Positions 8,567 through 17,823 of a stretch of 64,000 nucleotides of DNA are shown here, piece after piece (the first letter of the stretch is position 1; each line of letters begins with the position of its first letter). The translations under genes were made by a program, and so were the position numbers. A model generated the notes under the pieces. That model made no database searches and was not told where the DNA came from. It saw only the letters and a list, made by a program, of their open reading frames with translations. Source of the DNA: Paraburkholderia hospita (GTDB lineage: Bacteria; Pseudomonadota; Gammaproteobacteria; Burkholderiales; Burkholderiaceae); the NCBI RefSeq assembly GCF_002902965.1, contig NZ_CP026108.1, positions 372,001 through 436,000 on the forward strand, in the 5' to 3' direction.

Positions 8567-9851
8567 GATTCTGGTGGTTGGACTGGGTTATGTGGGATGC
8601 CCGCTCGCATTTGAACTCGCGAAGCATTTCTGCGTGACGGGCTACGATATCAACGCGAGCCGTATCGATGAATTGATCGCGGGTCATGACAGGACGGGCG
8701 AACTCGCCGTCTCCGAACTGCAATCCGCGGGTTTGTCGCTCACGAGCGACGCACACGCAGCGATGCACAACGCCGATCTCATCATTGTAACCGTGCCGAC
8801 GCCAGTCACGGACGCGAACGTGCCCGACCTCGGGCCCGTGATCGATGCGACGAGAACGATCGCACGCCATCTGAAAGCAGGAGCGACTGTGATCTACGAG
8901 AGCACCGTGTATCCGGGCGTGACGGAAGACATTTGCGTACCACTGCTCGAACAACGCGACGACCGCACGGGCGAGCGCCGCTTGCAGCACGGCGCGGATT
9001 TCTGGGTCGCCTATTCGCCGGAGCGCATCAATCCCGGCGACCGAATTCATACGCTCACGTCGACCACCAAGATCGTGTCCGGCGATACGCCCGAGACGCT
9101 CGAACTGGTAGACAGCATGTACTCAAAGATCACGACGACCTACCGTGCGGCGAGCATCAAGGTCGCGGAGGCGGCCAAGGTCATCGAGAACACGCAGCGC
9201 GACGTGAACATCGCGCTGATGAACGAGCTGTCGCAGATCTTTTCGCGACTCGATATCGACACGCACGATGCAATCGATGCTGCCGCATCGAAGTGGAATT
9301 TTCACCGCTATGTCCCGGGCTTTGTTGGCGGGCACTGCATTTCCGTCGATCCGTACTACCTGACGCACCGGTCTGCGCAGGTCGGCTACATCCCCTCGCT
9401 GATTCTTGCGGCACGGGAAGTGAACGACAAGATGCCGGGCCTGCTCGCGGAAAAGACGCTCAAGGCGATGCGCCATCGGGGCTTGCCGCTCGATTCGAAA
9501 ATCACGGTGCTGGGAATTACGTTCAAGGAGAACGTACCTGACATTCGCAACTCGAAGGCCGTGGGGCTCGTGCGCGAGTTCATGAGCTGGGGCATCGACG
9601 TGCAGGTCATCGATCCGTACGCCGACCCGAAGGAGGTCGAGCGGGAATACGGCATCAGGCTCACGAGCTACGAGCGGCGCGAGCCGGCGCGTGCGGTCGT
9701 GTTGGCCGTTGCACACAGCGAATTCGTCGAGGGTGGATGGAATATGATCCTCAAGCACATTCATCCGCGCCAGGGTGCGGTCGTCACGGACGTGAAAGGC
9801 GTACTGACGCGCGGTGAAGAGCCGCACAACGTGACGTTGGTGCGGGCGTGA
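8550..9851 (+). CDS. Nucleotide sugar dehydrogenase (UDP-HexNAc type)
   Basis: 433 residues. The N-terminal Rossmann fold carries ILVVGLGYVGCPLA, then VTVPTPV and YESTVYPGVTE. Next comes the catalytic cysteine motif GGHCISVDPYYL, followed by the C-terminal domain with GITFKENVPDIRNSK. These are the signatures of UDP-glucose/UDP-N-acetylhexosamine 6-dehydrogenases. The ISVDPYYL form and overall size fit the WbpO/TviB branch, which makes uronic acids from UDP-GlcNAc or UDP-GalNAc by two NAD-dependent oxidations in the cytoplasm. It would supply the donor sugar for the GT2 synthase encoded two genes downstream. Substrate choice is inferred. Confidence 0.88.
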   Translation: MRKINKILVVGLGYVGCPLAFELAKHFCVTGYDINASRIDELIAGHDRTGELAVSELQSAGLSLTSDAHAAMHNADLIIVTVPTPVTDANVPDLGPVIDATRTIARHLKAGATVIYESTVYPGVTEDICVPLLEQRDDRTGERRLQHGADFWVAYSPERINPGDRIHTLTSTTKIVSGDTPETLELVDSMYSKITTTYRAASIKVAEAAKVIENTQRDVNIALMNELSQIFSRLDIDTHDAIDAAASKWNFHRYVPGFVGGHCISVDPYYLTHRSAQVGYIPSLILAAREVNDKMPGLLAEKTLKAMRHRGLPLDSKITVLGITFKENVPDIRNSKAVGLVREFMSWGIDVQVIDPYADPKEVEREYGIRLTSYERREPARAVVLAVAHSEFVEGGWNMILKHIHPRQGAVVTDVKGVLTRGEEPHNVTLVRA

Positions 9852-9870
9852 TTTCCGCAAGGTACGTTCA

Positions 9871-10548
9871 ATGAAGACATTGTTGTGCGGAGCGCTCGCG
9901 CTGTGGTGGTTGAGCACAGCGTCGGCGGCGGAAATCGAATGGGCTGGCACTGGGTGGAACATCCGGTCCGGCGCGGGCAAGCCGTGCGCGTCGAACCGCT
10001 GGAACGAGCACGGCGCATGGGTCGATGTGGATGGCTGGCTGCATCTGAAGCTCGCTCGCATGGCGGACGGCCAGTTTGCCTGCGTCGAACTGGAGTCGAG
10101 GAGGCGGTTCGGGTTTGGCCGGTATGCATTCGAGATTCGCGGGCCGATCGGCGAGGTCGATCCCGATGTCGTGTTCGGCATGTTCATGTATCCGCCTGCC
10201 GACGTCGGACCCGATGGCACGAATGAGATCGACATCGAGATCGCGCGCTGGGGCGATGCAAATGCGCCGCAGATCAATTACACGGTTTGGAGTCGCAGCC
10301 GGGCCGGCAAGCGTCACACGGCGCTTGATGTACCTGCGGACACCTGTCAGTCCAGCTTTGGATTGACATGGCAACGCGACATGGTGGCCTGGTTGTCGCC
10401 GTTGCAAGGCAGCCAGCCGGCGATCTTTCAAGGCGATATCGCCGATCAGCCGCAAAAGCTCATAGTCAATCTTTGGCTATTCAAACGGCCTGCGCCGCGC
10501 AACGGTCGGGAGGTCGAATTCATGATCAAGTCTTTGGGGACGTTGTGA
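9871..10548 (+). CDS. Secreted GH16-like glycanase or glycan-binding protein
   Basis: 225 residues with a signal peptide (ALALWWLSTASAAE). The core resembles glycoside hydrolase family 16: FEIRGPIGEVDPDVVFGMF is followed by NEIDIEIARWGD, which holds the E-x-D-x-E catalytic arrangement. The domain is short for GH16 and lies inside a polysaccharide operon, so a role in trimming or releasing the nascent polymer in the periplasm is likely. The start at 9871 follows the dehydrogenase stop by 19 bp. The last bases overlap the GTG start of the glycosyltransferase (GTGA). Confidence 0.78.
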   Translation: MKTLLCGALALWWLSTASAAEIEWAGTGWNIRSGAGKPCASNRWNEHGAWVDVDGWLHLKLARMADGQFACVELESRRRFGFGRYAFEIRGPIGEVDPDVVFGMFMYPPADVGPDGTNEIDIEIARWGDANAPQINYTVWSRSRAGKRHTALDVPADTCQSSFGLTWQRDMVAWLSPLQGSQPAIFQGDIADQPQKLIVNLWLFKRPAPRNGREVEFMIKSLGTL

Positions 10549-11762
10549 TCGATACGTTTGTTCAGTTGATTTTCGCGCTGCCGCTGATGGTCATGGTGAT
10601 GAATTTCGGCGTCACGCTGATGTTGCGATTCGGCGTGAAGTCGACCTTTCTCACGAAAAATCACGCTTTGCAGCCGCGCGTGAGTGTGCTTCTGCCATGC
10701 TTCAATGAGGGCGAGCATGTGTTTCGCACGATCGAAAGTATTCTCGCGAGCGACTATCCGATGGCGAAAGTCGAGGTGATTGCCGTGGACGACTGTTCCG
10801 CCGACGATACGTACGAGTGGATCGCGCGCGCCGCGAGCCGCTGGAGCAACGTGCGTGCATTTCGCAACCCGGTGAACTCGGGCAAACACCAGACTTTGTC
10901 TCATGCACTATCGCACTCGTCGGGCGAAATACTTATGTGCATCGACTCCGACTGCCTGTTCGACAAACGCGCGATTGCAGAATTGACGGCATGCTTCGTT
11001 GACGAGACGATCGGTGCAGTGGGAGGTCGCGTCGGCATCAGCAATGCGCGCGAGAACGTGCTCACCCAATGCCAGACAGTCGTCTACTACTACAGCTTTC
11101 AGATCATGAAGATGCTGCAGAACTGGACGCGGAATGTGATCTGTATTTCCGGGTGTCTGTTTGCAGTGCGGCGCGAGCATTTCGAAGCAATCGAGGAACA
11201 GGTGAAGCATCGCAACTGGTTCGGCGTCGGCGTGCGTGATGGGGAGGATCGCTATATGACGCATCTGCTTTTGCTGAAGGGCCTGAAAACCTACATTAAC
11301 ATCGATGCGCAATGCTGGACGGCAGCGCCGAACAATTTCAGACAACTGTTCATGCAGCAGCTTCGCTGGCGGCGCAGCGGTTTGCGCGATCTTTTATGGA
11401 CACTGCGCACGTTCGACGCGAACCTGAAGGTGCTGCATCCGTTGACGGTGGTGAATCTGCTGATCCCGGGCGCGTTGCAAGTGCTTTGGCCAGCCATGTG
11501 CATTTACGGACTGGCGTCGGGTTGGCTCGTCGAGCATCTGTTGCAGGACATGCAACTCTATTTCGGCGTGTGGGTGGTGGTGGGGCTGCTTTACAACGTG
11601 TATGTGCGCTGGCACAACCCCGAGCAGAAGGTGAGCGCATTGACCATTGGTGCGCTCGGCATGTGGTTTATTGCCGATTCGTTTCTGATTACACTCGTGG
11701 CACTATGCACATTCGACGTCGGCGAGTGGGGCACGCGGGGTAGTTCGTCGAAGAAGGCTTGA
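10545..11762 (+). CDS. Processive family 2 glycosyltransferase
   Basis: 405 residues from a GTG start that overlaps the previous stop codon. It has an N-terminal membrane segment, a GT-A domain (RVSVLLPCFNEGE, then VDDCSADDT and the metal-binding CIDSDCLF), the acceptor-side EDRYMTHLLL and the processive-synthase motif QQLRWRRSGLRD. Three or four C-terminal membrane helices follow (about 295-390). This is the architecture of hyaluronan/chitin/NodC-type synthases, which polymerise and often export the chain. With the adjacent UDP-HexNAc dehydrogenase it predicts an aminosugar or uronic-acid-containing polymer. A decayed C-terminal half of a homologue is at 63455-63820. Confidence 0.88.
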   Translation: MIDTFVQLIFALPLMVMVMNFGVTLMLRFGVKSTFLTKNHALQPRVSVLLPCFNEGEHVFRTIESILASDYPMAKVEVIAVDDCSADDTYEWIARAASRWSNVRAFRNPVNSGKHQTLSHALSHSSGEILMCIDSDCLFDKRAIAELTACFVDETIGAVGGRVGISNARENVLTQCQTVVYYYSFQIMKMLQNWTRNVICISGCLFAVRREHFEAIEEQVKHRNWFGVGVRDGEDRYMTHLLLLKGLKTYINIDAQCWTAAPNNFRQLFMQQLRWRRSGLRDLLWTLRTFDANLKVLHPLTVVNLLIPGALQVLWPAMCIYGLASGWLVEHLLQDMQLYFGVWVVVGLLYNVYVRWHNPEQKVSALTIGALGMWFIADSFLITLVALCTFDVGEWGTRGSSSKKA

Positions 11763-11883
11763 TGGCACGCGGCGTTCTGCACGGCAGCCGTTAGGGCACT
11801 GCGTTCCTCCGGACAAACTGCCGCGATTCCCTGACCGATACCGTGGTGGTTAGTCGCTGAGTTGGGGTCTCTTGCCGGTTTTG

Positions 11884-12394
11884 TTACACGGCATTGATCG
11901 CGGCTAGTTCGGCCAGATGGGTGCCGATATAAAGCAGCATCCCGATGAATCCACCGACCATCGTTCCATTGATCCGGATGTACTGCAAGTCCTTCCCGAT
12001 GTCCAGTTCAATTTGATGCGACATCTCACGCGTATCCCAGTTCTTCACCGTGTCGCTAATGTGTCGGGTCAGAAATCCGGCGAGTTCGGTGTCGCCCGTC
12101 TTTGGTCAGCGTGTCGAGTATTGCGCCCGTAGACTTCGAAACGTCGAGCTTATCGAAAACGGTATGCAAGGCATCTTTTAGAAGGCCTTGGATACTTGCA
12201 TCGTCTGCTACATCCAGCATGCGGTTTCCCCACTTGACCATATAGTCGCCAAACCGGTCCGCGTTGCCCGGCACGTGGCGGGAGAAGTTTTCGACATCCA
12301 GTGTCGGGGCGGCGCGGCGTCGCAACTGATGCCATTCGCGCTCGATGGCTCCGACCCAGCTTTCGCCTGCGGATTGTTGCGCCTTTAGTCGCAA
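11884..12394 (-). pseudogene. DUF445 (YjiN-like) protein, truncated and frameshifted
   Basis: Two consecutive minus-strand frames together give the C-terminal part of a DUF445 membrane protein. The first, ending near 12056, has DRFGDYMVKWGNRMLDV. The second has [37 protein letters not shown] and a terminal membrane helix, with its stop at 11884. A small indel near 12098 separates them. The N-terminal two thirds are missing to the right of 12394, close to the Tn3-like element, whose arrival may have removed them. Confidence 0.75.
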
Positions 12395-12558
12395 ACGTGT
12401 CTACGCCAATGGTGTTCGGAATGCACTGGATCGGAAAAGCCTGCGACGCACCGGTTTAAGAATGAAAGTTGTTGAATAGACGAGCAGAGGTATAGATATG
12501 TGGATATTTATATCTCCAGATATGGCACAATCCCGGCAAAGCGGGCGACGGCGCGCAG

Positions 12559-12596
12559 GGTGTACGCCGCGTGGTTGGCAATTTTCGCCCAACCCC
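12559..12596 (+). repeat. Left terminal inverted repeat of Tn3-like element
   Basis: Aligns with the reverse complement of 16684-16721. The inner 20 bp (GGCAATTTTCGCCCAACCCC) are well conserved while the outer part has diverged. Confidence 0.6.
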
Positions 12597-12683
12597 CGAA
12601 AACTGAAAATCTCCTTTAGACCCTCACGGACAAGGCTTCCCGGGCCAGATGAATGGCGGAACTGGCGTCCTGAAAGTCGGGTG

Positions 12684-15600
12684 TCAGCCGTCCTCATCCT
12701 CCTCGTCGGCTGCCGCCTGCAGCATGCGGGCCCAGTACTCGGGGTCGGCGTAATACGAGGCGAGCGCGTCGATGTCGACTGGCGCGGTCGCGGCGCCGAA
12801 ATCCATGGCGCCAAAGAGGTTGACGTGCCGCCAGGCGACTGGCGACATGCTGGCGATGAACGCCATCGCGGCCTCGTCGCCCGTGGCACGCTTCTGCTCG
12901 TGAACCCGCGAGAGCAGCGTGGTGTTGTAATGGATGATGGCGTTGGCGATGAGGCGCGCGCACTCGTTCCACAATTGCTGCTCGGCCTCGGTGTGCACGC
13001 GCAGCTTGCCGCCGTTGACGAAGGCGACGGCGCGGCGCAGCCGGTGATACGCTTCACCCCGGTTGAGGGCCTTCTGTATTGACTGACGCAGGCCGACATC
13101 GTTGATGAACTGCAGGATGTGGCGTGTACGGCAGAGGTTGTCGAGCTCCCACAGTGCCTTTTTCGTCTGGTTCTGGCGCTTGTAGCTCGCGAGCTTGCGC
13201 ACGATGGTGGCCTGCGAGACCTGCTTCTGGCCGAGCGAGGCCATGATCCGCTGGACGGCGGGCCATTCACGGATGATCATTTCGTCATTGGATTTGCGCG
13301 AGGGTTTGATGAGCCACTTGCCGTAGTGACCCGGTGCATGACGGCCAACGAGGCCGGCAAGTTTCTTGTGAAAGTCGCGATAGCGCGGCGCGAACTGATA
13401 GCCGAATGCATACAGGATCCAGTAGTTCACCTGGTTGGTGCCGTGCGTGTCGGTGGAATGCAGTTGTGGGCGGATGTCGGAGGTGTTGTTGTAGAGCAGA
13501 TCGAACACGTAATGGCTCTCGTGTTCGTTAGCGCCGAAGACGGTCAGGTTGAACGGCACGTGGTTAGCGACGGCGGTGTTTGCGCTGATACCCTTGTCGA
13601 GGCCGAAGTATTTGGGCGAATGGCGAGCCTGGAAGGTATCGAACTGGGTCTCGAAGCGCTGGCCATCACTGCTTGAATGGATCTGGTCGCCGATGTTGAA
13701 GAGGTGAAAGGCGGGCAGCTCCGCAGTCGCATTGCTGATCGCATCATTGGCCGAGTGCACTGTTTCAACGCGAAGATAATTGCGTGCGCAACTCACGAGC
13801 GCGGCGTAACTGAGGCCCGAGACTTCGGCCATTTTGCGCAGCCCATATTGGTGCCCATTGCGATGATACAGGCGAGGAGCTCCCGTGGATCGGCCTCGTG
13901 TTTGACGTACCGGTCGAGCACATGCGTGAATCCCTCGAGAAAGCCGGTGCGAACGGCAACGAACCAGAGCAGCCGCGAGATGTCGATGCTGGGGATCTGG
14001 CCGTAGAAGGCGTGATTGACGTTCTCATCGGGCTCCGGATAGCCCAGGTTCAGGCGAGGCCTGCCGCCCTGGTGCCGAACCCTGAGGTAGGGATCGTCGC
14101 CTCCGTCGATGTGATGGTTGACATGTTCGAGGAGGCGCTCGATGTCATCATGCAAACCGGCAAGCGTCTGCGCGACGGGCGCGAGCAGGACCTGCAGGTT
14201 GAGCTCGTTGAGAATGGCGTCCTTGTGCCGCCAGCGCGCGTCACTGATCAGGTCGTCTTCGAAACGGCGAAACTCGTTGCTGTCGTGACAGAAGACGTCG
14301 CCTGCCTCAAGTGCGTTGCGCAGCAGCCGGTAGACGAGAAACTCGAAGCGATCCACATCGAGCCGCTTCGCCTTGCCGGATCCGGGGTGATAGAGATGGG
14401 GCTTGAGTGTCTTCGGGATGAACGCCGTGGGGAAGGACGATGGATTGCACTGTCGAAGTGGCGTGCCGCCGCGCAGGCACTCCTGCAGAAAGTCGACGGC
14501 TTCGAGCAACGGCGTATCTTCGACGCGGCCGGCCACGGCCAGTTCGGCAAACAGATGCCGCAGATTGCGTTTGAACGCGTGTGAGAGCGCCGTATAGCGT
14601 GACCACTCGAAGCTGGCCTTATCGAAGGTGACGTTGCACATGTATTGTGCAACGGTCTCGATGCGTTCGGGCGCGAGCAACGCGAAAGCTCTCTGGCGCA
14701 CGCTGGCAAAGGAGGCATTATATGGAATCGAGCCGTCGACGAACAGGCGCAGGACTTCACCCGCGGCTTTCAGGTGAGTGCCCGCTTCGGTGAGCGCGTT
14801 TTGCGCCGCCTCGCCCGCAGCCTGCCGCGCAGTCTGCTCGTAGTCGTTGACGAGACAGATGAAGGCCTCGATCAGGCGGTCGTTTACCTGGCGAAAGCGG
14901 TGGCAGGTGAAGCACAGCAGGTACAGGCGCGCGACGCCGGGGGCCATGCGACGCAGCTTGTAGACGGTGTAGAAGGTGACGAGCGAGGCATAGTAGCGGA
15001 TGCTGTCCGCGGAGATGCCGGTGGCGTCGAGAAACCGCTGGGCGAATGCGTAAAGCGGTGCGAAGAACGCTCTGCGTTCGGATTCCTGCTGCAGTTCCTT
15101 GTAGCTGAAGTCCTTTGGTTCGCGCTTGAGGAGCGTCACCTGATAGATCGAGTCGTCGACCTCGAGCATCGCATCGAGCTGCTGCGCGATTGACCTGGTG
15201 AGCGCACGTTCGAGCAGCGCCGAGACGCGCTGGCGCTCCGCAGCGACCGCACGCCCAACCATGTCCTGCAGGAATGAGTAGGTAGGCGCGACAACACGTT
15301 CGTGCTTCAGATACTGCAGGCATTCGCGCAGGATGAAGGCGGGCTGTGTGGAAAGCCTCGCAAGGCGCCGTGCCCGCTTTTCGAGGTCGGCCTTCCTGGC
15401 ACCCTCGCATAGCCGAAAGCCGAACAGATCAAGGATGCTGTGCTGTAGGGCGCGGCGCGTCGGTGCCGAAGGAATCGCTATGGCGGGAGGCGCTTCGTCG
15501 GGGAAGTGCCGCGCGACGATGTAGCGCAGATCATCTGCCACGGCCGGCGGGTCGTAGTGGAAGAACTGGAATCTGGCCTTGAAGTACCCGAGTTGCAGGA

Positions 15601-15763
15601 TGAGGTGGACCGCGACCGGAAGTGTGCGCGCCCGGACGAGCTGCTGTTCGGCGTTGCCGAGCTCGAAGTACGTGTGCCGGTCTTCGTCGGTAAAGCGCGG
15701 CAACGCATACAGTTCGTCGATTTCGGCACGTGTGAGGATCGAGAGGCGGTGCGAGGCGGACAT
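12684..15763 (-). pseudogene. tnpA: Tn3-family transposase tnpA, one frameshift
   Basis: Residues 1-645 (15763 to about 13830) give a DUF4158-type N-terminus (LTRAEIDELYALPRFTDEDR) and the middle domain. Residues of the DDE catalytic part continue in another frame from 13832 (AEVSGLSYAALV, IHSSSDGQRFETQF, LHSTDTHGTNQVNYWILYAF, SPVAWRHVNLFG) to the end at 12684. At about 13848 one base appears to be missing. Restoring it joins GTNMG to LRKMAEVSG, as expected for the family, giving about 1,000 residues. As read, the transposase is broken. A programmed frameshift is unlikely because the slip site has no slippery run. Confidence 0.88.
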
Positions 15764-15936
15764 GAGTTTATATTCTTGAACGCGCGCAAGTGGGAATCAG
15801 AGTTTCGCTTTGCCTGAGCGTCAGCTTGCTGGCTGCGGGCGGGCCTTGGGTTGCGTTGCCGAACGTAGCACAACCGAGCGATCCACCATTTCACCGTAAC
15901 CGTGGCCTCAGCGGCTTTCATTCTGCAGGAGGAGCA

Positions 15937-16605
15937 ATGTCGAACGAGGAGAATCCGATCGATGCCAAAGCATTGGCGGCTGTCGGACCAGGACGCTTGG
16001 CGACGCTGCTGGCCGAGGCGGCTATGACGAACCCGGCCATGCGTCGTCGGTTGCAATTCGAGCTGTCCGCACAAAAAGGCGAAAACGTTGCGGATGCCGT
16101 TCGCCAGTGGGTCAGCGAGTTCGGCGCACAAACGGCATTTCTCGACGCGGAGCAGGTGGGCGAACTGGCCGAGGAGCTCGACGCCATGCGGGTCACCATT
16201 GCCTCGAATGTTTCCGCGGCGGCGCCCGATCTTGCGCCGGATCTGATGTGGCAGCTCTTCACGCTGGCCGGAACAATCTTTGAGCGTACGACCGAAGAGG
16301 GATGGGAAGTCAGCTGCGTTTTCGACGAGGCCTGCTCCGATCTGGTCAGGGTAAGCGTCGACGCGGACGTCGAACCGATGGAATTCACCATGAAAGTTGT
16401 CGCGGCGATCGCCTCCGAACAGTACGGAGAGTACCGTGCCCTGATTCGGGCTATTGCATCCGCTCAGCCGTGGGCACCTGCCTACGTCTCTGACCTGAAA
16501 GCCTTGCTCCATCGATTGCTGGAGGAGCCGCCCAATCCGAATAGCGAACGCAGCAGGGTTTTGCGGCATGTCTTGCAGGAATTCGACTCCCTGTCTCCAA
16601 CATAG
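15937..16605 (+). CDS. DUF6880-family protein, Tn3 passenger
   Basis: 222 residues from an ATG with a strong Shine-Dalgarno (AGGAGGAGCA). LAALLAEAAMTNPAMRRRLQFEL-like helices near the N-terminus, LDAEQVGELAEELDAM and a helical-repeat C-terminus match my memory of DUF6880 proteins, whose function is not established. It is transcribed divergently from tnpA and lies inside the inverted repeats, so it travels with the transposon. The open frame extends back to 15790, but the upstream part is basic and low-complexity. Confidence 0.65.
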   Translation: MSNEENPIDAKALAAVGPGRLATLLAEAAMTNPAMRRRLQFELSAQKGENVADAVRQWVSEFGAQTAFLDAEQVGELAEELDAMRVTIASNVSAAAPDLAPDLMWQLFTLAGTIFERTTEEGWEVSCVFDEACSDLVRVSVDADVEPMEFTMKVVAAIASEQYGEYRALIRAIASAQPWAPAYVSDLKALLHRLLEEPPNPNSERSRVLRHVLQEFDSLSPT

Positions 16606-16683
16606 TTTGGTCGGCGATTTTCCTACTGCGCATTCCCGGAATGCCTTGCCTGGAAAAGATTTGAGGAGGATTTTCAGTTTTCG

Positions 16684-16721
16684 GGGGATGGGCAAAAATA
16701 GCCAGACTCCACACCAACCCC
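16684..16721 (-). repeat. Right terminal inverted repeat of Tn3-like element
   Basis: Read inward it begins with GGGG and is 38 bp long, the usual length for Tn3-family ends. It pairs with 12559-12596. Confidence 0.65.
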
Positions 16722-16853
16722 TGAAATCCGACATTTCTAATTAGCCACAACCCAGACATTTCAAAAAAGCCTCGACAGACAGATTGTCAAAGCCATTTTG
16801 AAATGTCCGCTTTGGGGGTGCGGCGGAATTCTTGGACTATTAGGAGCTAGTCC

Positions 16854-17207
16854 ATGTATTCGTATGAAGACCGCATCCGAGCGGTCAAGCTCTACTTGAA
16901 GCTTGGAAAACGCCTTGCCGCGACCGTTCGTCGATTGGGCTATCCCACAACGAAATCCCTCGAACGTTGGTATCACACATACGAGCGATGCCTGGATTTG
17001 CCGAAGGAACGTATTTGCGTGAGGCCACGCTATTCGGCAGAACAGAAAAAGGCGGCCACGGACCACTACATGAACCACGGTCAGTGTCTGGCAGCAACGA
17101 CAAAGGCCTTGGGATATCCGGGACGCGGGACGCTCGTCGCCTGGCTCGACGAGTTGCATCCTGAACGAAAGAAACGCGCTCTCGGGAAGACTTCGGGTAT
17201 TCGGTAG
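16854..17207 (+). pseudogene. IS3-like OrfA fragment (helix-turn-helix transposase part)
   Basis: The start YSYEDRIRAVKLYLKLGKRLAATVRRLGYP and a second helix-turn-helix repeat (CLAATTKALGYPGRGTLVAWL) identify the DNA-binding N-terminal part of an IS3/IS150-type transposase. It stops at 17207 with no catalytic partner frame. Just upstream lies an inverted repeat (GACATTTCAAAA ... TTTTGAAATGTC, about 16763-16807), probably the element's left end. Too short to be functional. Confidence 0.7.
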
Positions 17208-17253
17208 AGATAAGGTCAAGAGTGGTGTACGGGCAGCTTGATGGCCGGCGACG

Positions 17254-17490
17254 TCAGGCGGCGAGTTTCTGCTGACCGGGTTGATCGTCTTGCACCGGTT
17301 CACCGTCCTTGAAGGCAATGCCTTCCAGCAACAGCTTGATCTGTTCGGGACCATTGATGCGGCGCCACGTTTTCTCGGCTTCCTCGATCAGCTTGAATGC
17401 CAGACCCAGGAAGGTCGGTCGCGACACGCAGTTGCGCGTACGCGTCGTCCGGTGGCGTACCATCATCATTGACGCGCACGGGAAAGTCAC
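17254..17490 (-). pseudogene. IS256-family transposase, C-terminal fragment
   Basis: LAFKLIEEAEKTWRRINGPE, directly followed by QIKLLLEGIAFKDGEPV, is the characteristic tail of IS256-type transposases. The catalytic body is missing. The first 25 residues of the open frame are unrelated. Confidence 0.65.
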
Positions 17491-17511
17491 CTACGGCGTC
17501 GCGAGGTGCTT

Positions 17512-17660
17512 ACGGGTACTCGTCCTTTCCGTGCAAAATCTGGCGGTAGCATCGCGCAGAGCCGCTTGCAGCAAGGCGCTGCGTGTCAGGATCGCCATGC
17601 AAACCACGATTGTTCAAGTCATTGATCGGTATGGGATTTCGGGATCAAAGCGCCTATAAG
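17512..17660 (-). repeat. Element-end sequence shared with 2350-2510
   Basis: The reverse complement of this stretch matches 2350-2510 closely, including the edge CTTATAGGCGCTTTGATCC. It begins with GGGTACTCGTCC at 17514, like the termini of the small element at 26340-26510. From here to the restriction gene (17661-17823) I see nothing else. Confidence 0.6.
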
Positions 17661-17823
17661 GACGGGTCGGGCGGTCATTTTCTGGTGTTCGCCCCACCCA
17701 GTAACCCGTTATATCTACAGCCGGTTCCGCCCCGATACTAATTCGGCTTCATCTGGGCTGTGATTCGATGACGACGTCGGCTGGCAGCCGGTTGCACTTG
17801 AGGACCATGAGACGTCGTAGTCG

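Larger units (their letters stand above)
12558..16721. mobile_element. Tn3-family element with passenger gene
   Basis: A 4.2-kb unit with a Tn3-type transposase and one passenger (DUF6880), bounded by inverted repeats. The right end, read inward, starts GGGGTTGGTG and is followed by a CTATTTTTGCCCATCCCC block. The left end has the matching block AATTTTCGCCCAACCCC and continues with the same GAAAACTGAAAAT. About 38 bp plus further similarity is shared. No resolvase gene or res site is obvious inside and no target duplication is visible, so it may be a decayed or non-resolving derivative. Confidence 0.75.

Noticed and set aside
13793..13850. Programmed frameshift in the Tn3 transposase
   Set aside because: No slippery heptamer or stimulatory structure is evident, and Tn3-family transposases are normally single-frame. 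A simple one-base loss is more likely.
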